Source of the DNA: Proteles cristata cristata
Lineage: Eukaryota > Chordata > Mammalia > Carnivora > Hyaenidae
DNA: 64,000 nucleotides
Direction of reading: 5' to 3'
NCBI GenBank assembly: GCA_017311185.1
Contig: JAESUZ010001514.1
Span: forward strand, 1,426,001 to 1,490,000
The notes under the pieces are model-generated. The model made no database searches, was not told the DNA's origin, and saw only the letters and a list, made by a program, of their open reading frames with translations. Positions 12,061 through 24,779 of the stretch are shown here, one piece after another (position 1 is the stretch's first letter; every line of letters begins with the position of its first letter). Made by a program: the position numbers and the translations under genes.

Positions 12061-12319
12061 GGGTCAGTGGGATGGCCGGTCATAAAAGCAGACTTTTTCT
12101 TTCGAGAAAGAAGACACTTCTTCAATCACACACAGGGCTGCAGATGGGAACTCAGCCCAGCATTTCCAAGCTGCTCTAACACTGTCTGCGGGTGGCTGGC
12201 TTCTCCCTTGTGCTGCTTCATTGAGCATCACCGGAGCCTCCTCTCAGGCTGCTGTTGTAACCGGGTTTTGATTGATTTCATTTGTATGAGGCTCCATTAG
12301 CATCGTGGATGTATTGATT

Positions 12320-12376
12320 TTTTTTCTTAGAGCTGGAAGAGACTTTTAGCTAGTCTCTTCCAGCTCTAAGAAAAAA
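12320..12376. repeat. Perfect 25-bp inverted repeat with 7-nt loop
   Basis: The left arm 12320-12344 ('cttagagctggaagagact' preceded by six T) is exactly complementary to the right arm 12352-12376. The loop is 'tttagct'. The transcript would form a perfect 25-bp stem. Sequence to the right ('cattttacagatgagaaaag') looks like part of an old interspersed repeat. Confidence 0.93.
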
Positions 12377-12734
12377 CTAGTTAGCTGTCCTCATTTTACA
12401 GATGAGAAAAGTGAGTGCCAAAATGTGTGATGCAATTGCAAGGTCATACACAGTGTTTCCGGTAGAGCCGGAACTAAAATCTAGGACCCCGGACCCCTAT
12501 ATCCCACACATGTGGCCACAGCTCCTTGCCATTCAGTGGTCTTTGATGTCATGTGATGTCATGAAATATGTGATAGGAGTTAAGCAGACTTGGATTCCAA
12601 CGTTACTACTTCCAGCTATGAAACCTGACGCAAGTCGCTTTCTCTGAGACTTAGAGTCTTTATCATGGCAAATACTACCGTTACTTAACTCCTGATGGAA
12701 ATGTTAGTGTGAAATAATAGCAAATATATATACT

Positions 12735-13290
12735 GCTCTCTGTCCCTGGTTCCCAGCTCCTGGAGAGCTTCAGGATGGGGGCTGATCACCAGAAACATCT
12801 TGCCCTGAGAAGTTTGGAACTTTCAGCCCCACCTCCCATCCTTCAGAAGCCAGAGGGAGAGTGGCTGGAAAGTAATGATGGATCGTGCCTTTGTGATGCA
12901 GCCCCCATAAAAACCCCCAAAGTTCAGGGTTTGGAGAATTTCTGGGTTGCTGAACACGAGGAGGTTCTGGGAGAGTGGTGCACTGGGAGGGGCATGGAAA
13001 CTCCCCTCCTCCCCCCACACACCTGGTCTTACGATCCTCTTCCACCTGGGTGTTCATGTCTATCCTTTGTCATCTCCTTGTGTAATAAACCAGTAAATGT
13101 AAGTGTTTCCCTGAGTTGTGAGCTATTCTCGTGAATTATTGAGCTCAAGTTGGGGGTCCTGGGAACCCTGATTTATAACCAGTCCATCAGAAGCACAAGT
13201 GACAACATGGGACTTGAGATTCACATCTGAAGTGGGGGAGGGGCTGCCTGTGGCGTCGGATGCTAGTGTCTGAAGTTTTATGAGTGTGGT
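12735..13290 (+). mobile_element. Old LTR-like relic of an endogenous retroelement
   Basis: The block carries a 'cccataaaaacccc' TATA-like stretch (about 12905), a 'gtgtaataaaccagtaaatg' polyadenylation-type stretch (about 13080), and a downstream 'catctgaagtgggggaggg' segment familiar from ancient mammalian LTR-containing repeats. I do not assign the family. No viral gene is present in it. Confidence 0.5.
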
Positions 13291-13334
13291 CATCATGTGA
13301 GAGTGAAGGACCCATACAGGAGTATCTTTACAGT

Positions 13335-13690
13335 TAGTGAGGACTTTTTTGGTTGCAAGTGCAGAAATTATAGTCAAATAGCTCAGACCAGGAAGGAAAT
13401 TTATCAACTCCCATAATAAAAAGCCCAGGAGTAGGTTTTGCTTCAGGTACAGCTGGATCCAGCACTCAAACAAAAGCATTTGGAGTATCCCACCATCTTG
13501 GCTCCACTTTATCCTGCGTGGGCTTTATTCTCCAGAAGGCTCTCCTTCATGACAGGGAAGTTGGACACCAGTGGCCCCAGGTTTACATCCTATCAGACAG
13601 CATCCCCAGGGGGAAGAGAGAGTCTCTTTCTCATAGCCCCACCCAGGACTGGCTCTCTCATTGGACCATCTCAGGCCTATCTCCAAACCA
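13335..13690. repeat. Unassigned interspersed repeat
   Basis: 'ttttttggttgcaagtgcag', 'cttcaggtacagctggatcc' and 'ggtttacatcctatcagac' follow the order of a familiar dispersed mammalian repeat that I cannot name with certainty. No coding signal. Confidence 0.45.
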
Positions 13691-14805
13691 ATAACTAGGA
13701 CCATAGAGTTGGAACACACCTGTTGGTGGCGTCTGCCCTACATCACTACTTGGACTGATGGGGGGAATGAGTAGTTCCACCAAGAAAGGCTTATTCACAT
13801 GACCCCCAAGATGTTTCTGGAAGAAGGGGGAAGGATGTTGGCCAGGCAAAAATAACAGTTACCCACCACAGGGCCCAGTGCATTTGCTGGTACACAGTAG
13901 GCACTTAATTAAATCCCACTCCCCCTTTCCCATTCCCTCCCTAGGCCACCCTACAACCCCTTTCCTTCCTAGTCTCTGTCCCCTCCAAGGAGAACGACAG
14001 ACGTGGTGTCCTGGTACTGCCATTCCTAACCTTGTGGTTCTCAGCCCTGCCCGACTTGCCCCATTTGTGTCCACTATCTTCTTGATTTCGGTGTGTTGAC
14101 AGAGAGTGTCCCACCCATCTTCCCGCGCTGACTTGGTTTCCCTTATGCTGGTGCCCTGGCAGCCTCCCTACCCAACTTGCTTCCCAGTTGTTGCCGAGAT
14201 GCAGCACAGCCTCTCTCAGCCGGAGCAGGGTGATGGGGCATGACATTTAGGAAGACGCCAAGCCTCGGGTTTGCCGAGGTGCTGTTGCCTCCCTGGAAAA
14301 CAGGTCTATAATTGAAATGATCAAGAGACACAAAGTAGGAAGAGGCTACTAATTAAACCGATTTTCCTTGTCACGGTGGGAGAACATCAGTCCCACGACA
14401 TCTCAGCCTGGGAAAATAGCAGGCTCCTTCCAGAGTTTGAACACAATTTGCTTCAATGACGACAAGGGCATTTTATCAACAGTGGGAAGCCCCACACACC
14501 AGACCGAAACAGGAATATCGGAGATTTCTTCTCCTTTTCGAAAAATCTGCCCTTTTGTCGTTCTTGCTAAGTTTCAAGAATAAATCAAGAATCGCCGGTC
14601 TAGGCAAGTCCATGCCCACCCATCCACCACCCCCCAAAAAGATTCAGAAATAAGCCTTTAGAATTATTCAATTAGAAATTTTGAATTGTAAGGAACCCCA
14701 ATGGGTTCCAGTCAAGTGGTAGCTTAGGGAGGGGGGTGGGGCTTTAACAGTCCCCCATCAATTTCACTCAAGCAGAATTTAATCCTGCACTAGTATGCAA
14801 AATAT

Positions 14806-14998
14806 ACAGGTAGTTGACTCTTGAACAACACGGGGGTTAGGGGCACTGACCCCCACATAGTTGAAAATCTGTGTATCACTTTGACTCCTCCAAAACTTAA
14901 CTACTAACAGCTTACTGTTGATGGAAGTCCTAACCAATAACATAAACATAGATCAACATGTATTTTGTGAGGCATATGTATTATATATGGTGTTCTTA
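14806..14998 (+). mobile_element. Tigger-like DNA-transposon fragment
   Basis: 'gttgactcttgaacaacacg' followed by 'gttaggggcactgaccccc' and 'aaaacttaactactaacagc' resembles nonautonomous TcMar-Tigger elements. It is cut off by the SINE that starts at 14999. Confidence 0.6.
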
Positions 14999-15120
14999 TT
15001 TTTTTAAGTTTATTTATTTATTTTTGAGAGAGAGAGAGGGAAAAAAACATGGATGGGGAGGGGCAAGGAGAGAGAGGACCAGAGGATCTGTAGCAGGCTC
15101 TGTGTGACAGCACAGACCTT
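14999..15120 (-). mobile_element. Carnivore SINE, truncated
   Basis: Begins with poly-T and 'aagtttatttatttattttt', then GA repeats and 'gcaggctctgtgtgacagca', which is the 3' half of the SINE read in reverse. The tRNA-like head is missing or too diverged to recognise. Confidence 0.8.
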
Positions 15121-15486
15121 CTGGTGAGACCTGAAGGCATCACCTTCTCTGAGGCTGGATCTTGCCCCACGGAAGAATTTGCAGTTACAAATCATTTACA
15201 TTTTTCCTTGAAATAGTTGTAAGGAAGGGAAGTGGGAATAGTCAAGGCAGCTTACAGAAACCAGACTGGGGTAAGCTGGGGATGGCAGGGGAGGCACTCA
15301 GGGGCAGCAATCACCAGTCCGGAGGGTCAAGGTCTGAAACTCCCCAACAGGTCCTGCCTTTGGGGTGCCCATTATTTGTCCACTGAGCCCTTAATGTCAA
15401 GTTTTGCCACATCTATGGACCTTGTATATGCATCCTTAATACTTTCATTCGTCTTTAAGCTGGCTTACCTACACATTTAAAAAAGT

Positions 15487-15614
15487 GGGGGGAGAGCTGG
15501 CTGGCTCAGTCGGTTGAGCATCTGACTTCAGCTCGGGTCATGATCTCGTGGTTTGTGAGTTTGAGCCCCATGTTGGGCTCTGAGCTGACAACTTGGAGCC
15601 TGGAGCCTTTCAGA

Positions 15615-15648
<34 letters not shown>

Positions 15649-15695
15649 GCCCCTCCCTGACTTGTGCTCTATCAATAATAAGTATATATTTTAAA
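15487..15695 (+). mobile_element. Carnivore tRNA-derived SINE
   Basis: 'ggctggctcagtcggttgag' head, 'gggtcatgatctcgtggttt', 'gggctctgagctgacaactt', a long CT run and an A/T-rich tail. Older and more diverged than the copy at 2987. Confidence 0.9.
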
Positions 15696-15951
15696 ATTTT
15701 TTTTAAAAACAACATGTTACAGGAAAAACCAGGATCACTTACTATATTGCCAGTGAACAAAAATAAAAAAATAAAAAATACAAATACAAAATAAAAGATA
15801 CAGCTCTAGCTAGATTCTATTGTTTGTTGGAGGCTCCAAGCCTCAAATCTGTTCTCATTCTTAAAAAGATAGGTTAGTGAGTTTCAGATAGATGTTAAAG
15901 ACACACTGGCACCAAACTGGTACTCTGTCCTTGAAGAAACCAGAAGAATTT

Positions 15952-16071
15952 GGGGTGCTGGCTGGCTTAGTTAGAAGGGTATATGGTTCTTGACCTCAGG
16001 GTTGTGAGTTTGAGACCCACATTGAGTGTAGAGATTAATTAATGACTAAAACTTTAAAAAAAAAAAAAAAA
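15952..16071 (+). mobile_element. Short-form carnivore SINE
   Basis: 'ggctggcttagttagaaggg' head, B-box-like 'gttgtgagtttgagaccc', then 'attgagtgtagagattaatt' and a poly-A of about 16. It lacks the CT-rich block, so it belongs to the shorter carnivore SINE type. Confidence 0.8.
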
Positions 16072-16531
16072 GAAAACTTGACAGAGATTGAAAAGGAGGT
16101 CTTTTTTTTTTTTTCTTCCTTGAACCAATGTCATTAAATCACAGGTCCGGACACACTCAAAGTCACTCAGGTGCCACTAGTGGGAAGGGCCCCATTCTTG
16201 GGGAAATGTTGGGATATCTTCAAAGCAAGACTATTTCCTTATCTGGAAATGAGGAGGTGGGCCCAGTGGCTTCTACAGGGTGCTTCCAATGCCAGAATAG
16301 AAATGCAGGTGTCCAGAGAAGTCCCCCAAAATGCCTTCAGGGACCCGTGGTGTGGAATCACCAAGCTTCCTGGGTGGGCTTTTTGATGGTTCTGGACTCC
16401 CCTGGGTAGATTCCCAACCAACCTTAGGGCCCCCAACAACATTAATGTGTGCAGGAAATGTTCAGATGTAACCTGCCCCATGGACAGCAGCCCCAGCCCT
16501 GACCTCTGATTTCTTCTTTTCGTTTCCATAG

Positions 16532-16619
16532 GCAGGAGGGAAGCACTACCACCCAACCTGTGCCAGATGCGTACGCTGCCACCAGATGTTCACCGAGGGG
16601 GAGGAGATGTACCTCACCG
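16532..16619 (+). CDS. ABLIM3: ABLIM3 exon: LIM4 domain, core
   Basis: The acceptor is 'gtttccatag' and the donor 'g|gtaagc'. It holds 29 codons plus the first base of a split glycine (about residues 224-252). It carries H-x2-C-x2-C-x2-C ('HPTCARCVRC'), the middle zinc ligands of LIM4, and ends in 'EGEEMYLT'. Phase 0 in, phase 1 out. The last ligands are on the exon at 28026, more than 11 kb away. Confidence 0.96.
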
Positions 16620-18284
16620 GTAAGCGCATCTGACCTTGCGGAAGGCATTCCTGTCCACCCGTGTCTATAAAGGAGATATGGGCTCCTTCATTTCAGTGTT
16701 CTCTTTGCTTTGGCTTGTTCTCAAAATTACAATTAATTCGCCCCTCTCTGGGTGGTTTGGCAAAGTTGCCAGTGTGGCTAATATGAAGTGACATGTAATC
16801 TGCCTCCCATCCCCGTGCGCCTCCACCCGCTGCTCAGCTGGCCTGTCGCCCTGGCATTGCTCTGAGCAGACTCCCCAGCTCTGCCTGGGGGTGGGCGGTT
16901 GAGCTGAGCCAGGCCAAGAGGTCAGAGGACCGCAGAGAGATGCCTGTGTGGCAGGCAGCATCATGGCCTCTGCCCCGCCTCCCTCTCCCACCCGCCACAG
17001 CTCAGAGCGCCACACCAGGCTGGGTCCTCCCAGGGACCCTCAGGATACACTGAGAGGAATGGAAGCAAAGAGGGACAAGCTTCCCTCTGCCACTTCCCGG
17101 GGCCCAGCCATCTGGCCCCTGGATCCTCGCAAGGCTTCTGATTCGTCCTCAGGCTCTGCTCTGTCGTCCGTACTCTGCCCAGTCCATCCTCCCAGGGCAT
17201 CGTTGTGTTCTTTGTAGAGCCCTGTCTGGAGGTCTTCAGGGTCCCTCCCTGCCCACCACTTTTGGTACCAACACTTTAGCCGAGCATTTAGGACCCTCTC
17301 ACCGAGGTCTCAAACTGCCTTTCTATTTCTAGCCTTCAACAAGCCCGACATCTCAGCTCCCCAGAGCCAGCTTGCAATTGCTTCTCCGGCCATTCCACAG
17401 CTATTTCCTGAGACCCTACCATGTGTGACCTCTGCCCCATGGTCTGTAGCGAGTTCCAACTACAGCCCGAGCCTCCCTGCCCTGCAGCCCAGTGCTGGGT
17501 GGGGGGCTGCTGTTAGTAATCCCTCAAATAATGGTCCGTAGGGAGAAGCTTTACGAAGGGGAGATGTTTGGGACTCTAAGAGCACTTAACGGTTGGGGTG
17601 CGTGTCAGGGAAGGCCCCCTGAGGAAGGGCCAGGAGCTGAGATCCAAAGGATGGGTGGATGTTAACTGGGCAAAGAGGGGAGGGCTGGGAAATACCTCCT
17701 GAGGGGACAGAGGTGGATAAAGAAATGGCGGGCGTGGGAGACCAGGAGGAGCCGCTGTAGCCAGGATGTAGATGGAGGGGAGAAATGAGACTCAGAGGTG
17801 GGCAGGGGTGGACAGTGAACACGTACGCTGGGTTGTTGCTCTACTTGCTTTCCTCCTGGAACATTCTAGTCCTCCATGCCCCCATTCGGAAATCCTGCCA
17901 TTCTAGGCCCAGGTTAGTCACTGCCGACTCTGTCACGCCCTCAGGTGCCCCCATCCCACCCACAACTTAACACCCTCCCTCTTTCCCAGCCTTCCCCAGC
18001 TTGGAGTAGAGTCCTTGACCTTCTCCCTGAGAGCTTTTGGTCTTGACGTTGATCCCACAGGTCCTCGCTGTACAGGTGGTCACCGTTGGCTGACTAGTTG
18101 GATAGCTGGCTGATTAGTCATCTCCAGATGTTTGAATAGCCCCAGAGGGCTCTTCCTCCAGATTTCCCCACAAGGCAGAACTAAGGCCAGGGACACAGCT
18201 ACAGACAGTGTGTCTTCCCACCAGGCGTGTTCTGCGCCCACGGCCACAAATTCCCTCCATTTGTAGTGAGTGCCTTTGCCTAGA

Positions 18285-18500
18285 GTAGGACTCCTCAACC
18301 TTAGCGCTACTGACATTTCGAGCCAGAGAAGTCTTTGGTGTGGGGACTGTCCTATGCATCGCATGGCATTTAGTAGCATCCCTGGCGTCTACCCACTAGA
18401 TGCCAATAATGTACTCCTTCCCATTGGGACATCCAAACATATCCCAGACACTGCCAGGTGTTGCCTGCGGGGCAGAGCAGTTCTCTGTTGAGAACCACTG
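18285..18500 (-). mobile_element. MER5A (hAT-Charlie nonautonomous DNA transposon)
   Basis: Ends show the short terminal inverted repeat: 'ctcctcaacctt' at the left and 'gttgagaaccactgg' at the right. Internal 'gcatccctggcgtctaccc' and 'actagatgccaat' are MER5A hallmarks, in reverse orientation to the usual consensus. About 215 bases, near full length. Confidence 0.85.
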
Positions 18501-20019
18501 GCCCAGAGATACTCAGCAGAATCTCGTACCATCTAGCGGGACTGCCAGAGCAGGAATTCCTGTGTTGGATTGGACTAGGTGACCGTTTCTAGGATGCTGT
18601 GAATTTACAACTACTTACTTGTATGTACAGTCACGTGAGGGCTGGAGATGGAAGGATCCCACAGGGTCACTCTAGACTGTAAAGTAACAACGTCATTGTG
18701 TAGATGGGAAACGTGAGGCCCAGAGACAGGTAGAGAAGGTAGGGACAGACTGGCCTTATGAGCCCCACCTAGGGCTCTTCCCACCTCGCCTCAGGATCCA
18801 GGCTCTGCCCGCTACATAGGTCCCTGCAGGGACTGGACCTCCCTCTTCCATCAGTACTGATCCCTAGATGCCTGGGTCCCCGAGTGCTTCCTGCAGCTGG
18901 ACCCTGGGTCATGTGCTGGGACGTTCCGCCTGAATCTCAGCAAATGGCATGACGCCTTCCTGAGCCCTGCCGCCATGGAAATCTGGACTTTGCACTTCGT
19001 TTGGAAATTTGTCATGTGGTATTCCTCTCCCCCTTTTCTGGAGAATACATATCCTGGCGTTGAAACTGTTCTCTCGTTCGCGTCACTGGAATCCTCAACA
19101 TCTTTATCTCCCCGCCTGAATTCTCAATCCTGACCTTGCCCTATTCGGTGCCTTGAACCTTGACTCCACTGCTTCCCAAGTTCTTGACCCTGGTCAAGCC
19201 TCTTAACACTGATCCTCAGTTACCTAGCCTGTAAAATGGGCTAGTAATGGTCCCCATAAGGTATAGTAAGTTCCTGACACATGGAAAGCTCTTAGTTCAT
19301 GCATTCATCCAACATATACCTATTGAGCACCACCTGTGTGTCCAGTGCTGCCTTAACAACTGGAGGTGTAGCACTGAGGTCCAACAACTTGACTGCCCTC
19401 AGGGCACTCACAGTCTTATGTATCAGAATCTTCTAATCCAACCTCCGGCCAGAACTTTACAGAATGCTGGAAGAGTTAAGTGATGAGGTGAACAGCTTTG
19501 TAATCATTCGAGAGAATGCACAATCAAACCTCCGACAGAGATGCCTGCAGGAGGTGGGAGATACTTTTGGGTGATGAAGAAGGGCCTGTCACCCTTCTCC
19601 TTAATTATCTCCCTTCCTACCCTCATGGCTCCTGGGAGAGTGGGAGTAATTGCAGGGCAGTCAAGGACCTGCCTCAGGGATGCTGAGTGATTCTACAATG
19701 AGGGGGACCAGGCCATCCAATGCTGCAGTTATGCTGACTCCGGCTGTGGGTGTCTCGGGGGAGGCAGCCACCAGGGGGTCCTGCTCCCACTGAGAGCCGG
19801 GCCTGTGATCGCCTTGGACACCCTGCCTGGATGGGTGTAGAAAACTCTTGTTGCAGGCAGCACGGAAGTAGGGAGAGTCAGCTGAGAGCCGGTACTCCTG
19901 GGTTCAGGCACCAGCATTTCGGCTGATGGGCTGTGACCTTGAGAAGTGCCTTCCTTCTCTGGGCCTTTACCTTCACCCATAAACTGAGGGAAATTACCCT
20001 TTCTCTAGTTCATGCCTTC

Positions 20020-20420
20020 AAACTGGGGCCCTTCTGTGTGCCAGGTTCTCTGTGATGTGCTGGGTGCTCGGACATGAATGAGGCACGCGTGCTTGCTTGG
20101 TTGGTGGAGTGTAATGTCAGGACAGGAGACAGACTGAAACAGACGTGTAAACACAATGACAAGCTGTGATAAGTGCAGAGAAGGAAAAGTTTGGGAACAA
20201 GGGGACTGTTATAGGCTCCCGCTCTCATCTGGGAGGTCAGGGGAGGCTCCGCTGAAGAAGGGAGATTTCAAGCCACGATTTTGGAAATGAGTAGGAGGTG
20301 GGAGGGTGAAGAGGGGAGGAAAGATGGCAGAGGCGGAGGGAACGGCAGGTGCAAAGGCCCACAGTGGGAGGAAGCTTTACGCAGTGGAGAAACTGAGGCA
20401 GGCCCACCCACCCCACCCAC
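20020..20420 (+). repeat. L2 LINE relic
   Basis: 'tgtgccaggttctctgtgat', then 'caagctgtgataagtgcag', 'gtcaggggaggctccgctga' and 'ggaacggcaggtgcaaaggc' follow the L2 3' region in order. Confidence 0.75.
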
Positions 20421-20563
20421 AGAAAGCAGGTGTGCTCTACAAGGTCCTCGTGAATATTAAAGAGAATGAATGGGAAGGTGCTAAGTGCCCCCACAAAGCA
20501 ACATACGTGAGAGAGAGCATTAGGAAGCCTGCAAAGTTTAATGTTTTAATTTTTAATTAAAAA

Positions 20564-20587
20564 TTTTTTAATGTTTATTTATTTATT

Positions 20588-20618
<31 letters not shown>

Positions 20619-20787
20619 AGAGCATGAGCAGGGGAGGGGGAGAGAAAGGGAGACACAGAATCCCAAGCAGGCTCCACATTGTCAGCACAGAGCTCAGTGC
20701 GGGACTCGATCTCATGAACTGTGGGAGCATGACCTGAGTCAAAACCAAGAGTCGGACGCTTAACCGACTGAGCCACCCAGGCGCCCC
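20564..20787 (-). mobile_element. Carnivore tRNA-Lys-type SINE, full length
   Basis: Read in reverse: 'ggggcgcctgggtggctcag', 'gttaagcgtccgactcttg', 'gagctctgtgctgacaatgt', a CT-rich block, then 'aaataaataaacatt'. All parts are present and little diverged, so it is a young copy. Confidence 0.95.
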
Positions 20788-21539
20788 TGAAATCCCAGTG
20801 TCGTCAGTTCCCTGGCGGGACACAGCAGGGCACTGGAAACCAGCCTCGAGAACTTCATTTGGTCAGTTTGTTTGTGCTTTAATGGCTGTATGACGGCTTT
20901 CTGATGAGCTCTAATTGGGAAAAGGCTGACGGCTGTCTGGATGAGAACTTCCGGGGGCCCCGCAGAGGGGGGTGTCCGGGGTGGGGGTGAGGGGACAAGC
21001 AAGTTCTCTTTGGTTTAAGTTCTCTTGTTCATTCAGTCTTTCAACTGTTTTTGTAAAGATGCCAGGTTTCTAATCTGTTTGTTGTCCAAACCCCTCATTT
21101 GGGCTTCACCAGGAAATTAGGTCATTGAATTTGTGCCGCAAAATAATCGCCAAAATGCCTCAGGTTCGGGCAAAACATACTGAAATCACAAGGTTACAGC
21201 TGCGGGGTCGGTGGGAGTTTTTCTAAACCCCAAATGTGATTCATGAGATAGATTTTGGTCTTATTCTGAAAATGCCTGTGCTCAGGAAAAAGGAAAGATA
21301 GACTTTGTTCCTCTCCTTCTTTCTTACACTAAATACACCTCGATTCTAAGGACCTGAGAGAGAGGAACACTGGGAACCCAGGAGCTCAGCTGTACAGTTT
21401 TAAACAGGTCTCTGTCCTCATTCATATATTTAACTAAAACCAACAAGCTGGAAATCTTGTATGAAATTCTGACAAACCTTACTCTGCTAAGGAAAGTATT
21501 GTAATAAATTGTAGGTCCTGCTAATAGTAATAACAATAG

Positions 21540-21670
21540 GCCATTAGCTGATAATTAATGAAGTACTTACTAAGTGCCAGGCACAGAACTAAGAGCTTTA
21601 AACACAATATCCCATTTTATCCTTACCACAGTGCTGCTAAACACCACTAACATCCCCATTTAAGAAAACA
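21540..21670 (-). repeat. MIR SINE relic
   Basis: 'gaagtacttactaagtgcca', 'ggcacagaactaagagcttt' and 'catccccatttaagaaaac' match reverse MIR. Confidence 0.7.
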
Positions 21671-24008
21671 AGAAAGTCTAGAACGTTTGTGTTCCTGGGC
21701 CCAGGTTAGGATGGCCTATCTTACTAGGCTTTGTTTAAGACCCTGTCTTCCATTTATTTTCAGGATTCTTAACCTGTGGTTTGTACTTGGTCTTCTGAAT
21801 TCAATGAGTCCCCTGAAATTGCTTATCAAAGTTTGCATGCAGGTGTATTTCTCTAAGGAGAGGGTCTGTGGCTTTTATCAAAATTTCAGAGGTATCCACG
21901 GCTCAAAATAAAGGAGCCTTAGTTCTGTGTTAATGCAAATCCAAAACGGAGCCCTGAAAGCTTGCTTTGATAATTACACCAAAATCTCTTCTATTTCAAA
22001 TCACGTCATTTCTTGGTTTTTGTTTTGTTTGTTTGTTTTATTAGTGCAGACGCTATAAGGTCCTGGTACCAGGAGGCGGGTATTTCTGGCACAGCTGGGG
22101 ATGCCATTGATAGATAGCAGAGGCTTCTTTTTCCTTCGACAAGCACCTCAAAAGAGATGCATGGAGCAAGCAGATGTTCAAGGCAGGTGCCTCCCGTCGC
22201 TATGGATTGTAAAACACCAGCCCTCAGTCATAATCTACGCATTCATCAAACCACACTTTAAAAGGCACTAACGTACTATTAGTGATTGCTATAATCTAGT
22301 AGTTTAGCATTGTTATTTTAAATTGGATCTCTCTACTGACAGCTTAGTTTGTAGGAGTAATGCTTAAAAACTTTAAATCCCATGTTTCCCCAAATCCTGC
22401 TACATAATTGTAGGTTCTTCAAACATATCCTGTTACCGTACTATATTGATATCTCCTTAAGTCTGAAACTACTAAGCATATTTCACTTTAAATAGAATGC
22501 ATTTTCATTTTGGATGAGCTGCAGTATTTTTTTTTAGACTTTTAGGGTTACCAAACATCTTGAATCCTATAGAAAATATTATAGCGTAGTAGTTTAAGGT
22601 TTGTAATTTAAAGTCTGTTTCCAACTTGCTTCTTCTCTCGGGTCACCTCAAACTCAAGACGATGTGGCCGTGTTCTCGCCGGTTACATGTCACATCTACT
22701 TCACCAGCCAATTTGTCCACGTTGGTCAGAATTAGGTCCAGAGTAGCAATTTCCCTGGCTGCTTCCTCTATTTTCTGCGAAACAAAATTGCCCGCTGGGC
22801 AAGTCAAGAACTTGTCAGATACTTGGGCTCTAGCTCAATGAGATGTTTTATTAGGCTGGACTTTTTAGGCTGCAGAAACAACATTAGGTAAAAGGGCATT
22901 GGTCATCTCACAGAACTGAGAAGCATCTAGAAGCAGCACACGGCTGGGTTGAGGAGCGCACAGGGCTCAGCAGGTGGTTCTGCTCCATGCTTCTTTCTCT
23001 GTGTGGCCTCACCCTCACCCTGCACTGGCTGCCTCCGTGCTGGGGAAGGAGGGCTCCATGGGCACAGAGAGGCAGCGTTCCCCACCAGCTTCAGCAGAGG
23101 AATCCCAGAGAGACCCGGAGGAGCCCGACTTGGTCATATGAGCACACCCAGGCCAGGGCGAGGAGACAGTGTTGGATGGCCGGGCAAGACATCTAAGCTC
23201 CCTAAACCCCAATTTCCCCATCTGAAAACAGGAATAGCACGAGGCCCACGTCACCAGACTTAAATGAGCAAATACATGATAAAGGCTTATAACCCAGACC
23301 CTGGGACAGCCGGCCCTGTCAGTCTGAGCTGATATAAACATTCAGTAATGTAGAATGGCCATTCCCCTTATGCCATGCACTAAAAAATGCTGGCTATTGT
23401 CAGGATCACCATCATTATGAATAGTGCTTATCGTAGGGGCTTAGCCTATTTGGTCAATAAATGTTAGTTCTCATGGTTCATTTTTACTTAAGTACTACTA
23501 TTATAAAGTATATAGCATAAGACCTGCATAAGCACCTGCTAAATATTAGTTATAATAACAATAAGAATAATAAGAATGCTTAGTGCATGATGCACGGTAG
23601 GCAGCCATGCATTTGAATTACCGTCCCGACTATGACAATCAGCAATTACTATTTCCTGTGAACTCCTCTGCACCTGGGTCCCGCCACTGCCCTCCCCTCC
23701 TCCTGCCCGGTACCCTGCGTCTAACCAGCTTCGTGGCAGCGGGGCGCTTTCTCCCTCAACCTCTTTAGTAAGCTTCAAGCCCACTTGATCTATATCAGTT
23801 CCAAGTACACTGGTCCTTCCCACTTCTCCTGAGGTGCCCTCATCCCTGGGCACAAGCCCAGACTCCCAGAGGGGAGTGCTGGCAGCCAAGCCAGGCTTCT
23901 GTTCGGCAACTCCACCTGCTCCGCCAGCCCTCTGTCTGCTGCACGCGCCCCACCCACCAAGCCACGGCTCCCGGGAAGAGAAGAGTAAATACGATCCTCT
24001 ACCCCCAA

Positions 24009-24207
24009 GTCTCTCTGGCAACTACGAATCTGCCACTTGTCTCTATGGATTTACCTATTTTATAGGAAATTTTATAGAGATGGAATCCTCCAAACTGTAG
24101 GCTTTTAGGTCTGGTTTCTTTCACTGAGCATAGCATTATCTTTTCCAGATTCATCCATGTTATAACAATGTATCAGTGCTTCATTCCTTTTTATGGCTGA
24201 ATGATAT
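24009..24207 (-). mobile_element. Old LINE-1 fragment
   Basis: 'ctgtaggcttttaggtctgg', 'ttctttcactgagcatagca' and 'atccatgttataacaatgta' are reverse complements of an L1 3'-region segment. Short and non-coding. Confidence 0.75.
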
Positions 24208-24779
24208 GCCAGGGTGTGGTTTGTTGGCCCAGGCAGGGATTTTGAAAGAGCCAATCCAAGATCCTAGCAAGTCTGGGTCACAAGGGCAGGGCTGCTGACA
24301 TCAAAGCAGAGAAACCTCACCCTGCTGCGGTCAAGAGAAATCCGGAGAAGAAACCTGCTGTAAGAGGATACCCTGGCTAGGAGCCGGGTTTGAAAACCTA
24401 AATGCCCTCTTAAATGAACTAAGAAGGGCTGGGAGGCAGACAGCGGGGAGGGGTCGCTGGCCACCTGCGGGGTCCAAAAGCATTCACTTAAAAACACCGT
24501 GGCGGCCAAATAGGACCTTTAGGTGGGCCACTTTCAGTCATTGCTGTGTTTGTAACCCTGGCCGGGCGGCCTGCAAGACTATGGCATCAGGTCTGAGTTG
24601 GCATTAAAATCTCCACTGATGCAAAAAAAAAAAAAAATTGGCAGATTGAACTTCAAGGTCGAGCAGAGAGATGGGTGGGTTCCCAAACATTAAATAACCC
24701 CAACAGTGGGGTGTGCTGTGACCAGCCAGAGAGATAAGGCTGATGCTGACTCTGCTAAGAATTAGGAAGAGCCTTACAC

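Larger units (their letters stand above)
9745..16531 (+). other. ABLIM3: ABLIM3 intron within LIM4
   Basis: No exon seen. Contents in order: MIR-like sequence near 10370-10500, a long L2 relic near 10640-12060 with a GA-rich patch, a perfect hairpin at 12320-12376, an old LTR-like block near 12735-13290, an unassigned interspersed repeat near 13335-13690, a Tigger-like fragment at 14806-14998, and three SINEs between 14999 and 16071. Confidence 0.75.

Noticed and set aside
24615..24640. Poly-A run as a sign of a processed pseudogene
   Set aside because: No gene-derived sequence is recognised upstream of the A run; it may be a simple A tract or the tail of an element too diverged to identify.
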